A stretch of 51,611 nucleotides of DNA from Acidobacteriota bacterium. GTDB lineage: Bacteria > Acidobacteriota > Vicinamibacteria > Marinacidobacterales > SMYC01. The stretch spans positions 1-51,611 of the forward strand of contig SMYC01000326.1 of the NCBI GenBank assembly GCA_004356105.1, given 5' to 3'. Of this stretch, positions 38,430 to 46,349 are shown piece after piece. A program made the position numbers and the translations under genes. The notes under the pieces were generated by a model, which was not told where the DNA came from, made no database searches, and worked only from the letters and a program-made list of their open reading frames with translations. Position 1 is the stretch's first letter; each line of letters begins with the position of its first letter.

Positions 38430-38819
38430 CTATAATATTCTCTCGAGACTCTTCTTGGCTCTCGCTTTCCAAAACAGCGAGAGCGTCGCTCCCGCGAAGA
38501 GCGCTCCCATCGCATCAAATAAAAGATCATAAACGTCCCCGACGCGCGAAGGTACGAAGGTTTGATGCCATTCGTCGCTCGCACCATAAAGCACGGCGAC
38601 CGCCACGCCACTCCAAAGCGCCGTGCCCGAAACAGGCTCGCCAAGGCCGTGCCCGAATGCCCGTATCGCAAGGAGGGCCATCACAAAATAAGCGCCGCCA
38701 TGGAGGAGGACATCCGGAGCCGACGAGACGACTTCGGGCCTCGGCCGTGAGGAGACCGAAAACACGAGTCCCATGTAAAGAAGTAGCGGGGCCCAGTAGC
38801 GCGCGAAAGAAGCAACCAC
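38430..38819 (-). CDS. VanZ-like membrane protein
   Basis: 129 residues, four hydrophobic segments. Conserved VanZ-family elements: FSVSSRPRPEV, a helix with LLHGGAYFVMALL and YGASDEWHQTFVPSRVGDVYDLLFDAMGA. The family is named after teicoplanin-resistance VanZ, but most members have no known role. GTG start shares a base with the stop of the small gene upstream. Confidence 0.85.
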   Translation of the reverse strand: MVASFARYWAPLLLYMGLVFSVSSRPRPEVVSSAPDVLLHGGAYFVMALLAIRAFGHGLGEPVSGTALWSGVAVAVLYGASDEWHQTFVPSRVGDVYDLLFDAMGALFAGATLSLFWKARAKKSLERIL

Positions 38820-38989
38820 TAAGGAAAAGGGTACATCAGCCAGCCTATGGCAAAGGCTGAGCCCACGAAACAGGCGAAGGCGAACAAGGCGAACTTGACC
38901 TGCTCTTTCGGTTCTTCGCGCATGAGCAGAGCGAATCCTATTGAGACGAGAACAGCGAAGATGCTCAGGATCAGGAAGTGGCTCGTCAT
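38819..38989 (-). CDS. 56-residue two-helix membrane protein
   Basis: ATG at 38989; MTSHFLILSIFAVLVSIGF then a short charged loop (MREEPKEQVK) and a second helix (FALFAFACFVGSAFAIGWLM) ending YPFP. The stop overlaps the vanZ GTG (TAGTG), arguing for a real co-translated gene. Related short proteins sit beside DUF6677-like genes as I recall, but no function is known. Confidence 0.7.
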   Translation of the reverse strand: MTSHFLILSIFAVLVSIGFALLMREEPKEQVKFALFAFACFVGSAFAIGWLMYPFP

Positions 38990-39009
38990 TTAGTTAGTCC
39001 GTTAGTCCG

Positions 39010-39405
39010 TCAGTCCTTCCGCCCGACCAAGATGTCATAGACGTCGAGCACGATGAGCATGTTCAAGAGCCCCGCCACGATGCAAAACGTATAGCCGTAT
39101 TCGTAGGTGACCGCGGTTACGGTCCCGCCCCCGAGTTTCATCATTTTGATGATGAAATAGGGAAGCCCAACACCCATCTCCGCGAGGCCGGCAAGCAGCG
39201 TGAGCAACTCACCCGTATCGAGCTCGAAGAGCTCGCCTTCGAGCCGAATGCCAAGGGTAAACAGAGCGACAACGACCGCGAAGAAAATGATGCCACGATG
39301 GCGCTTGCCGATCATGAAATGCCCGAGCCCAGGCACCAGCCACGCGGAAAGGCACGCAGGGATGGCCGCGAAGGAAAACCCTTCTACAGCGTCCTTAGTC
39401 GGCAT
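39010..39405 (-). CDS. Small multi-pass membrane protein (DUF6677/TM2-like)
   Basis: 131 residues with about four TM segments. N-terminal AWLVPGLGHFMIGKRHRG is the 'PGxGHxxxGxxxRG' pattern of TM2-like and DUF6677-like proteins; the end has YEYGYTFCIVAGLLNMLIVLDVYD, also conserved. Function unknown. First gene of a three-gene run with the 56-residue protein and vanZ. Confidence 0.75.
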   Translation of the reverse strand: MPTKDAVEGFSFAAIPACLSAWLVPGLGHFMIGKRHRGIIFFAVVVALFTLGIRLEGELFELDTGELLTLLAGLAEMGVGLPYFIIKMMKLGGGTVTAVTYEYGYTFCIVAGLLNMLIVLDVYDILVGRKD

Positions 39406-39452
39406 GAGCGTTTATTTTAGTACAAACGCTCGCTCGACAGGAAAGGCCTTCG

Positions 39453-39635
39453 AGAGATCAATAATTAAAAAAGCGTAACGCAAAGGCGCAAAGGCGCAAA
39501 GGCGCAAAGAAGAGAAAAGAAAGATGAAAGATCCTGTTTCTGTTCTTGTGTCACGAAATAAGGAGCTCTCAGGATGGATATACGGAGCTTTGCGGCTTTG
39601 GGCCTTTGCGTTACGTTTTTTTATTATTGATCTCT
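39453..39635. mobile_element. MITE-like 183-base element with ~45-base terminal inverted repeats
   Basis: Left arm from 39453: AGAGATCAATAATTAAAA then AGCGTAACGCAAAGG and three GCGCAAAG units. Right arm (read from 39635 in reverse): AGAGATCAATAATAAAAA then ACGTAACGCAAAGG, followed by degenerate CAAAG units. The arms match over about 45 bases with few differences. The interior codes for nothing. Sits between the DUF6677-like gene and upp (252-base gap otherwise empty). No target duplication is obvious. Confidence 0.65.
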
Positions 39636-39657
39636 TTGCGTGCCACCCTAAAAGGCT

Positions 39658-40278
39658 CTACAGCGTTCCGTAGAGGCGGTCGCCGAAATCACCTAGGCCG
39701 GGCACGATGTATTTGCGCTCGTCGAGCCCTCGGTCGACGGCCGCGGCGTAGATGTCGACGTCGGGGCAGTCCTTCAGCAAACGGTCGATGCCCTCGGGAG
39801 CGGCGACGATACATAAGAGACGAATCTTCGTCGCCCCGTGCTCCTCGAGCAGAGACACCGCGGCGCTGGCCGAACCGCCGGTGGCCAACATGGGGTCGAG
39901 CAGAAAAACGAAGCGGCCGGAGAGGTCCGGAAGCTTTCGGTAATATTGACGCGCAACCGCGGTCAATTCGTCTCTCTCGAGCCCGACATAACCGACCGAT
40001 GCGGAGGGAAAGACGGACAGCATGACGTCGAGCATGCCCATCCCCGCGCGCAGCACCGGCACGAGCACGACGCTCGCGTCGAGCTTTTGGACCTCGGTCT
40101 CCTCGAGCGGCGTCGTGACCCGCTCCGTGCGACACGGTAAATCGCGCGACGCGTCGTAGGCGAGAAGCGTCGTCACGCGACTTGCAAGCCGGCGAAAACG
40201 CTCCGGCGGCGTCGAGGCGTCTCGAAGCTCCGAGAGCACATCGTCAACCAAAGGATGCTCGACGTGATGAAGCGCCAC
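39658..40278 (-). CDS. upp: Uracil phosphoribosyltransferase
   Basis: 206 residues: HPLVDDVLSELRD opening, LVPVLRAGMGMLDVML and the PRPP site VFLLDPMLATGGSASAAVSLL. Salvages uracil to UMP; the uracil may come from the uridine phosphorylase activity of the divergent gene. GTG at 40278 is fixed by AAGGAG six bases upstream. Confidence 0.95.
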   Translation of the reverse strand: MALHHVEHPLVDDVLSELRDASTPPERFRRLASRVTTLLAYDASRDLPCRTERVTTPLEETEVQKLDASVVLVPVLRAGMGMLDVMLSVFPSASVGYVGLERDELTAVARQYYRKLPDLSGRFVFLLDPMLATGGSASAAVSLLEEHGATKIRLLCIVAAPEGIDRLLKDCPDVDIYAAAVDRGLDERKYIVPGLGDFGDRLYGTL

Positions 40279-40284
40279 TACAGA

Positions 40285-40290
40285 CTCCTT
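40285..40290 (-). promoter_or_regulatory. Ribosome binding site deciding the upp start
   Basis: AAGGAG on the minus strand, six bases before GTG 40278. It rules out longer starts upstream and gives the family-standard length. Confidence 0.7.
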
Positions 40291-40311
40291 TCGATAGAAA
40301 GCTGCCATTAT

Positions 40312-40346
40312 CCTATCCTTTTCCCTATCCTTCCCCTATCCTTCCC
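40312..40346. repeat. CCTATCCTT tandem repeat between upp and deoA
   Basis: Three ~11-base units of CCTATCCTT(TT/CC) end six bases before the deoA ATG. The minus strand is correspondingly G-rich (GGG/GGGG runs). No Shine-Dalgarno sequence is present for deoA. May affect promoter activity or translation by slippage. Confidence 0.6.
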
Positions 40347-40351
40347 AAAAG

Positions 40352-41671
40352 ATGAGAGCGGTCGATCTACTTCACAAAAAAAGACACGGCCTCGCGCTCG
40401 AGCCGGAGGAGATTCGCTTTCTCGTCGATGGCTTTACCGCTGGTTCTATTCCGAACTACCAAATCTCCGCTTTTCTCATGGCAGTGAGCATCCAAGGGAT
40501 GAGCGAGCAAGAGACGCGCGCGCTCACGGAATCGATGCTCGAGAGCGGCGCGGTGCTCGACCTCTCGGACATTCCGGGCCCTAAAATCGACAAACACAGC
40601 ACCGGCGGCGTCGGGGACAAGACGTCGCTCATCGTCGCCCCCCTCGCCGCAGCGGCCGGGCTGTGCGTGCCGATGATCTCCGGCCGGGGCCTCGGGCATA
40701 CGGGCGGAACGCTCGACAAGCTCGAGGCTATTCCGGGCTTCGAGATTCGAATCGACGAGAAGCGCTTTCGCGAGCTCCTCGCTTCCGTCGGATGCGCGCT
40801 CATCGGTCAGACTGATGGCATCGCTCCCGCGGACCGCAAGCTCTACGCCCTCAGAGACGTGACGGCTACGATCGACAGTTTGCCGCTCATTACCGGCAGC
40901 ATCCTCTCGAAAAAGCTCGCCGAAGGGATTTCCGGGCTCGTTCTCGACGTGAAGTTCGGAAGCGGCGCCTTCATGAAAACGGTCGAAGAAGCGAGTGCCC
41001 TGGCGGACCTTTTGCTCAAAACCGCGTCTCACATGGGGAAAAGAGCCGTCGCCCTCCTCACCGACATGAGCCAGCCGCTCGGAAACTACGTCGGCAACGC
41101 GCTCGAGGTCGAGGAGTCGATTGCTGTTCTCAAAGGCCACGGCGCCCGTGACTTGGCCGAGCTTTGGTTGACGCTCACGGCGCACATGCTGGTGCTCGGG
41201 GACTTGGCGCGGACGGTCGAAGACGGAGAGAAGCAAGCGCGGCAAGAGCTTCAATCGGGGCGGGGCCTCGAGAAGCTTCGGCAGATCGTACAAGCGCAAG
41301 GAGGCGACGCCGCCGTGATCGACGATCCCCGACTTCTTCCAAAAGCGCGCGGGAGGCGCGATCTAAAGGCGGTAGCCGGGGGCCACGTTTCGGTGATCGA
41401 GACGGAGGCGCTCGGGCGCGCAGCAATGTTGATTGGCGCCGGGCGACGGACGGTGGACGACGTCATCGACCCGGCCGCGGGTCTCGTCATTCACAAGAAG
41501 CTCGGGGATGAAGTCACGAAAAGCGAGCCGCTCCTCACATTTCACTACAACGATGACACGCACCTCGAAGAGGCTTCCGAGCTAGTGGCGAACGCCTATC
41601 AAATCACGGATACTCCCCCGGCTTCGCGCGACCTCGTGCACTCGGTTCTCACGACGGAAAGGAAGACTTGA
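40352..41671 (+). CDS. deoA: Pyrimidine-nucleoside/thymidine phosphorylase
   Basis: 439 residues. KHSTGGVGDKTSLIVAPL and SGRGLGHTGGTLDKLEAIPG, the phosphate and nucleoside site of the family, are intact, followed by the glycine-rich C-terminal domain. Cleaves thymidine, deoxyuridine or uridine to base and sugar-1-phosphate. The motifs do not separate DeoA from the broader Pdp. Its stop overlaps the nupC start. Confidence 0.93.
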   Translation: MRAVDLLHKKRHGLALEPEEIRFLVDGFTAGSIPNYQISAFLMAVSIQGMSEQETRALTESMLESGAVLDLSDIPGPKIDKHSTGGVGDKTSLIVAPLAAAAGLCVPMISGRGLGHTGGTLDKLEAIPGFEIRIDEKRFRELLASVGCALIGQTDGIAPADRKLYALRDVTATIDSLPLITGSILSKKLAEGISGLVLDVKFGSGAFMKTVEEASALADLLLKTASHMGKRAVALLTDMSQPLGNYVGNALEVEESIAVLKGHGARDLAELWLTLTAHMLVLGDLARTVEDGEKQARQELQSGRGLEKLRQIVQAQGGDAAVIDDPRLLPKARGRRDLKAVAGGHVSVIETEALGRAAMLIGAGRRTVDDVIDPAAGLVIHKKLGDEVTKSEPLLTFHYNDDTHLEEASELVANAYQITDTPPASRDLVHSVLTTERKT

Positions 41672-42873
41672 TGGAGCAATATATCGGCATCGTCGGGCTC
41701 GTGGTCCTTTTGGGGATCGCCTATCTCGCGTCACAGAATCGGAAAGCCATTGACGGGCGCGTTATCGTCTGGGGCCTCGTTCTTCAATTTGCTTTCGCTT
41801 TGTTCGTGATGAAGGTTCCAGTCGGGGTGTCGATTCTCGGCTGGGTGAGCGGCGTCGTGACTGAGCTCATGGACAAAGCTTCGTCCGGCGCGGAGTTCGT
41901 CTTCGGAACCGAGCTCGCCAAGAATCAAAGCCTCGGCTTCATCTTCGCGGTCAAAGCCCTCCCTATCATCATCTTTCTTTCTTCCCTCTTCGCGGTCATG
42001 TACTACATCGGGGTGTTGCAGGTAATCGTTTTGGGGATGGCCAAAGTGATGGCGCGCACGATGGGGACGAGCGGAGCGGAATCGCTCGCCACCGCGGCCA
42101 ATGTTTTCATGGGTCAGACCGAGGCCCCTATCGTCATCGCACCTTACATCGACAAGATGACCAATTCGGAGGTTGCCATGTTGATGATCGGCGGGATGGC
42201 GACGATCTCGGGAGCCGTGTTGGGCGCCTATATCGGTTTCGGGGCCGAAGCGCAATTTTTGTTGGCGGCGAGCATCATGAACGCGCCCGCTGCCATCGTG
42301 ATGGCGAAGATGCTCGTTCCAGAAACGGATGAGCCCCTCACGCGCGGCGAAGTCAAACTCAAGATCGAGCGAAAAGAAGTCAATATTATCGACGCCGCCG
42401 CGCGGGGCGCGAGCACTGGCATGACGCTGTCTCTCAACATCGCAGCCATGTTGATAGCCTTCGTGTCCCTCGTAGCACTCGTCAATTGGCCCCTCCAATA
42501 TTTTGGTCTCTCGCTCGAGCAGATCTTCGCCTGGCTGTTCGCCCCTCTCGCTTACTTGATGGGCGTCCCTTGGGCGGAGTCAGGCACGGTCGGGAACCTG
42601 ATCGGGCAGAAAGTGATCATCAACGAGTTCGTCGCCTATCAATCGCTCGGCGCGCTCAAGACCGCGGGTGCTATCGGCGCGCGCGCTGAGCTCATCTCCA
42701 CTTACGCTCTGTGCGGTTTCGCCAATATCGGCTCTATCGCGATCCAAATAGGCGGGATTGGCGGCCTTGCGCCATCGCGCAAGGAAGACCTCGCCCGCCT
42801 CGGGCTTCGAGCGCTCCTCGGTGGATCACTCGCCACGTTCATGACCGCGACGATTGCCGGACTCTTGACTTGA
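41671..42873 (+). CDS. nupC: Concentrative nucleoside transporter (NupC/CNT family)
   Basis: 400 residues, about eight or more TM segments. CNT motifs: GQTEAPIVIAPYID (re-entrant loop 1) and NEFVAYQSLG (TM with substrate Asn/Glu). Imports nucleosides with H+ or Na+. ATG overlaps the deoA TGA (TGATG). GGSLATFMTATIAGLL ending is usual. Central supplier of the salvage cluster. Confidence 0.94.
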   Translation: MEQYIGIVGLVVLLGIAYLASQNRKAIDGRVIVWGLVLQFAFALFVMKVPVGVSILGWVSGVVTELMDKASSGAEFVFGTELAKNQSLGFIFAVKALPIIIFLSSLFAVMYYIGVLQVIVLGMAKVMARTMGTSGAESLATAANVFMGQTEAPIVIAPYIDKMTNSEVAMLMIGGMATISGAVLGAYIGFGAEAQFLLAASIMNAPAAIVMAKMLVPETDEPLTRGEVKLKIERKEVNIIDAAARGASTGMTLSLNIAAMLIAFVSLVALVNWPLQYFGLSLEQIFAWLFAPLAYLMGVPWAESGTVGNLIGQKVIINEFVAYQSLGALKTAGAIGARAELISTYALCGFANIGSIAIQIGGIGGLAPSRKEDLARLGLRALLGGSLATFMTATIAGLLT

Positions 42874-42923
42874 GGTTCCGTTGTCGGTTTTCACTTGTCG
42901 GGAAGTTCTATGAGTGAAGTCCT

Positions 42924-43748
42924 ATGAATATTGTCGAGAACATTCAAGAAGCAGCCACCTATATCGGATCGAAGACGAAGATTCGAGCGAAGGTCGGTAT
43001 CGTCCTCGGGTCCGGGCTCGGCGCGTTGGCCGATGCCTTGACGGAGGCGACCGCAATTGCCTACGAGGACATCCCTCATTTCCCGAGATCGAACGTCAAA
43101 GGGCACAAAGGCAAGTTGATCGCGGGCAAGTTCGAGAACGTTCCGATCCTCGTCATGGCGGGCCGCGTACACGCCTACGAAGGCTATAGCGCCGCCGACG
43201 TCGTGTTCCCGGCTCGCGTGATGGTGACGCTCGGCGCACGGAATCTCGTCCTCACCAATGCCGCTGGCGCGGTCAATGCTGCGTTCAAGCCTGGCGAGCT
43301 CATGGTCATTACCGACCAGTTGAACTTGACCGGCTTGAACCCTCTTGTCGGCCCGGAGCATCCCGAGCTCGGACATCGCTTCACCGACGTTTCATCCGCC
43401 TATCATCCCGCTCATATCGAGACCTGCGACAAGGCGGCACGCCGGATCGGATTGACCTTGAGAAAAGGCGTCTATGCGGGGCTTCTCGGTCCGAGCTTCG
43501 AGACGCCCGCCGAGATTCGCATGCTCCGCACGATGGGGGCCGACGCCGTCGGGATGTCGACCGTGCTCGAGACGATCGCCGCGCATCAGATGCGGGCCCG
43601 CGTGCTCGGGATCTCCTGCATCACCAACATGGCCGCTGGAATCCTCCAGCAAAAAATCGACCATCGAGAGGTCATGGAAGTCGGCGCTCGCGTCAGCTCC
43701 GTATTCCTCGAGCTCATCGGCTCACTCTTACCGGACCTGACAAAATGA
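42924..43748 (+). CDS. punA: Purine nucleoside phosphorylase (trimeric type)
   Basis: 274 residues: VGIVLGSGLGALAD, GRVHAYEGY, LTNAAGAVN, GPSFETPAEIRMLRTMGADA and STVLETIAAHQM. Cleaves (deoxy)inosine and (deoxy)guanosine. A five-codon frame (ATG at 42910, MSEVL) overlaps the start by ATGA and may prime translation. Confidence 0.95.
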   Translation: MNIVENIQEAATYIGSKTKIRAKVGIVLGSGLGALADALTEATAIAYEDIPHFPRSNVKGHKGKLIAGKFENVPILVMAGRVHAYEGYSAADVVFPARVMVTLGARNLVLTNAAGAVNAAFKPGELMVITDQLNLTGLNPLVGPEHPELGHRFTDVSSAYHPAHIETCDKAARRIGLTLRKGVYAGLLGPSFETPAEIRMLRTMGADAVGMSTVLETIAAHQMRARVLGISCITNMAAGILQQKIDHREVMEVGARVSSVFLELIGSLLPDLTK

Positions 43749-44140
43749 CCGACATCCCAGAAGACCTCGTCGAGCAAGCGACGCGCGTTCGCGAGAATGC
43801 CGTGGCGGATTTCTCCAAGTTCAAAGTCGGCGCCGCGCTTCGTACCGAAGGCGGCGATATCTTTACTGGCTGCAATGTCGAGAACGCGACCCTCGGACTG
43901 ACCGTATGCGCCGAGCGCGTAGCGCTATGGAAAGCACTCTCAGAAGGGGCCAGGGCCTTCACCGAGATCGTCGTCGTTACCGCCGCCGACGAACCGACGC
44001 CACCCTGCGGCGCCTGCCGGCAATTGCTGTGGGAGTTTTGCGGCGACATCCCCGTTTACATGGTGAGCACCAAGGGGAAGACCGACACGATGAAGATGAG
44101 CGAGCTGTTTCCGAGGGCCTTCGATAAATCGGACCTTTGA
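43745..44140 (+). CDS. cdd: Cytidine deaminase
   Basis: 131 residues, the tetrameric type: GCNVENAT, TVCAERVA with the catalytic Glu and PPCGACRQ, giving the three zinc Cys. Makes (deoxy)uridine for the phosphorylase. The start overlaps the punA stop (ATGA). End of the plus-strand run; converges on hpt 24 bases on. Confidence 0.95.
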   Translation: MTDIPEDLVEQATRVRENAVADFSKFKVGAALRTEGGDIFTGCNVENATLGLTVCAERVALWKALSEGARAFTEIVVVTAADEPTPPCGACRQLLWEFCGDIPVYMVSTKGKTDTMKMSELFPRAFDKSDL

Positions 44141-44163
44141 GACTAACCGACGACCCGGCTGAC

Positions 44164-44670
44164 TCAGTCTTGTACAGCTATATACGGTAGCTCACGGAAG
44201 CGTTGGTTGTCGTCTAGGCCGTAGCCGACGACAAAGCGATCGGGAACTTCGAAGCCAATATAATCGACGGCAACGTCGATCTCGCGCCGGGACGGCTTCG
44301 AGAGAAACGCGGCCACCTTCAAAGTGGCCGGCTCCCGCGAGCGGAGCATGTTGAGAAGATAGTTGAGCGTGAGACCTGTATCCGCAATATCCTCGACGAC
44401 GATCACGTCCCGGCCGGCGATCGAAACGTCGAGGTCCTTCGTCAGCTGAACCTCTCCGCTCGAGGTCTTACCCTTGCCGTAGGACGACACCGCAAGGAAG
44501 TCGAGCGTCACGGGCACTTCCATCGCTCGCGCGAGATCGGCGAGAAAGGTATAAGCGCCTTTCAGCACGCAGATGAAATGGACCGTCTTCCCTTGATAGT
44601 CCGCGCTGATTTCTTTACCCAGCTCACGCACGCGTTTGGCGATTTGCTCTTCGCTGAAAAGGACTTCCAT
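44164..44670 (-). CDS. hpt: Hypoxanthine phosphoribosyltransferase
   Basis: 168 residues. PRPP motif VVEDIADTGLTLNYLL and the C-terminal DYIGFEVPDRFVVGYGLD are typical. Recovers hypoxanthine/guanine released by PunA as IMP/GMP. ATG; on the opposite strand from the nucleoside genes, with a tonB-like gene 20 bases upstream. Confidence 0.96.
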   Translation of the reverse strand: MEVLFSEEQIAKRVRELGKEISADYQGKTVHFICVLKGAYTFLADLARAMEVPVTLDFLAVSSYGKGKTSSGEVQLTKDLDVSIAGRDVIVVEDIADTGLTLNYLLNMLRSREPATLKVAAFLSKPSRREIDVAVDYIGFEVPDRFVVGYGLDDNQRFRELPYIAVQD

Positions 44671-44690
44671 TCTTCAGCCGCCTGCGCGGA

Positions 44691-45605
44691 TCAGCCTTGG
44701 GCGAACAACTCGAACGTGACGGTAATGACGCCGTAGGCTTCGGTAGGCTTGCCCTCATTCAGGGCGGGCTTCCACCTCCAGAGTTTGGCATTTTCTCTAG
44801 CCGTCTCCACGCAATAGGGAAGAGATTTCAAAACCCGGACGACCTCGGTGGTCCCGTCGAGCTTCACGAGGACTTCGAGCAGCACTTCACCCCGCACCAT
44901 TTTTTCGCGGGCAGCAGCCGGATAGTCGGGGCTCGGAGGCTTGAAAACAAGAACGGGCTCGATATCCCACGCTCCCGGCGAGTAATCACCGCCGCCGAAA
45001 CCGCCGCCGCGCCCGGGGCCGACACCCCAGCCTTCGCCGCTACCCACGCCGGTGCCGTCGCCGCCACCGACGCCGCCACCGGTACCTGCGCTCGGCCGGT
45101 TGTCGATGCCCCCGAAATCCCGCATGTCATCCAAGGACAATCCAGGGAAGTCTTGCTCATCCGGCGAGAACACCCCGGCGAAGAATATGTCCGTTTCGGT
45201 AGGTAGGTCCGGAACGGTTAAGTCGTCGAAACGCAGCTTCGGGGGCTTTCGGGGCGCTACTGGGGCGCGACGCGGCTCCGGCTCCACCTCAGGCTCTGGC
45301 GTGGGTCTCGTGCGGATAAAGGCGGAAATCCGACCCCCACGCGAGCCTCCACCTCCACCACCGCTCCCGCGGCCACTCCCGCCTACCTCGTAGAAGCGGA
45401 CGAGCACGCCTCCCGCTTCCATCGGCTCTCGAGACATCCAGCTAGCTATGGGCGTGAGGAGCATGATGAGGAAGACGAGCACATGCATACCCCAGGCGGC
45501 CGCGAGAGATTTTGTGCGTTGGTCCCAGCGCAACTTCGGCGCACTCTCCTCGGAGAGGCGTTCCATTCCGGCAAAAAACTCCGGACCTCGGCCTATGTCA
45601 CCCAT
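44691..45605 (-). CDS. TonB-family energy-transducer-like protein
   Basis: 304 residues: one TM helix (WGMHVLVFLIMLLTPIASWM), a Gly-rich then Pro/Glu/Arg-rich stretch, another long Gly-rich stretch and a TonB C-terminal domain (YPAAAREKMVRGEVLLEVLVKLDG...VITVTFELFAQG). Would energise an outer-membrane receptor; no receptor or ExbBD nearby. ATG 45605 has no ribosome site; ATG 45566 is an alternative. Upstream of hpt on the same strand. Confidence 0.82.
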   Translation of the reverse strand: MGDIGRGPEFFAGMERLSEESAPKLRWDQRTKSLAAAWGMHVLVFLIMLLTPIASWMSREPMEAGGVLVRFYEVGGSGRGSGGGGGGSRGGRISAFIRTRPTPEPEVEPEPRRAPVAPRKPPKLRFDDLTVPDLPTETDIFFAGVFSPDEQDFPGLSLDDMRDFGGIDNRPSAGTGGGVGGGDGTGVGSGEGWGVGPGRGGGFGGGDYSPGAWDIEPVLVFKPPSPDYPAAAREKMVRGEVLLEVLVKLDGTTEVVRVLKSLPYCVETARENAKLWRWKPALNEGKPTEAYGVITVTFELFAQG

Positions 45606-45614
45606 CCTCGCCAA

Positions 45615-45624
45615 ATGTTAGCAC
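45615..45624 (-). promoter_or_regulatory. Extended -10 for the tonB-like gene (almost leaderless)
   Basis: Minus strand GTGCTAACAT, identical to the leuS element. Its -10 ends nine bases before ATG 45605, so transcription would start about four bases before the codon. Confidence 0.45.
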
Positions 45625-45683
45625 GGCGGCCAGCCTGACGCCCGTCTTCGAGACCATGAACTTGCTCCCTACCAAGGTGGGGC

Positions 45684-45712
45684 TTGCAAGAAATCAAGGA
45701 GCGTCATAGATT
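45684..45712 (+). promoter_or_regulatory. Promoter for rpiB-deoC, predicted leaderless
   Basis: TTGCAA and TAGATT with exact 17-base spacing. Seven bases downstream is the rpiB GTG at 45720, so mRNA would begin at or next to the start codon. Confidence 0.55.
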
Positions 45713-45719
45713 AGGCTGA

Positions 45720-46349
45720 GTGGCCGACGACAAACGCCGCATCCTGACAGGCGAGGATGTCCAATCGATTCCCGAAGGCGGTATTCTCGACATCACCCCT
45801 GGCACATTGCTCACCGACATCGCTCGTGAGTGGGTAGAACGACGCAAAATCCGAATCGTCGAACGCGCTGGCCCGGGCGAAGAAGCAGCCGCCGTGAAGC
45901 TCGCTATTGGGTCTGACCATGGCGGCTTCGAGCTAAAAAACTCCCTCAGGGAATACCTCGACACGCTCCCAGCCAGCTATATCGATTACGGCACGCATTC
46001 AAAAAAAGCGGTCGATTACCCGGACATCGCCCACGCCGTCGCGCTCTCTGTCGCCCTCGGACATGCGAAGCAAGGGATCATCATCGATGGTGCCGGCATC
46101 GGCTCCGCCATCGTCGCCAACAAAGTCCCCGGCATTCGCTCAGCAGCGTGCTACGAGGAAGCGGGTGCGAAAAACGCGCGCGAGCACAACGACATCAACG
46201 TACTCACGCTCGGCTCCACACTCATGCTCCCCGAAAAGCTGCGCCCCATCGTGCGCATCTTCATGAGCACCGAGCACAAAGAGCCCCGTCACAAGAGCCG
46301 GGTTGCGAAGATCATGGCGGTCGAAAAGAAGTATTATCGGCCCGTATGA
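45720..46349 (+). CDS. rpiB: RpiB/LacAB-family sugar-phosphate isomerase with N-terminal extension
   Basis: 209 residues against about 150 for RpiB. Residues ~59-200 are the isomerase core ([44 protein letters not shown]). The position of the E. coli catalytic Cys holds Asp123 (IIDGAGIGS). Residues 1-50 ([28 protein letters not shown]) resemble the N-terminal element seen, as I recall, in microcompartment-linked PduL/EutT/RpiB proteins. Predicted to interconvert ribose-5-P and ribulose-5-P from nucleoside breakdown, but the sugar and base are open. GTG start, no ribosome site; overlaps deoC. Confidence 0.85.
   Translation: MADDKRRILTGEDVQSIPEGGILDITPGTLLTDIAREWVERRKIRIVERAGPGEEAAAVKLAIGSDHGGFELKNSLREYLDTLPASYIDYGTHSKKAVDYPDIAHAVALSVALGHAKQGIIIDGAGIGSAIVANKVPGIRSAACYEEAGAKNAREHNDINVLTLGSTLMLPEKLRPIVRIFMSTEHKEPRHKSRVAKIMAVEKKYYRPV

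Noticed and set aside
39474..39511. GCGCAAAG tandem as a CRISPR-like array
   Set aside because: Units are 8-10 bases with no spacers, and no cas genes are present.
42910..42926. Five-codon MSEVL leader before punA as a regulatory attenuator
   Set aside because: Too short and with no codon bias or hairpin; at most it aids re-initiation.
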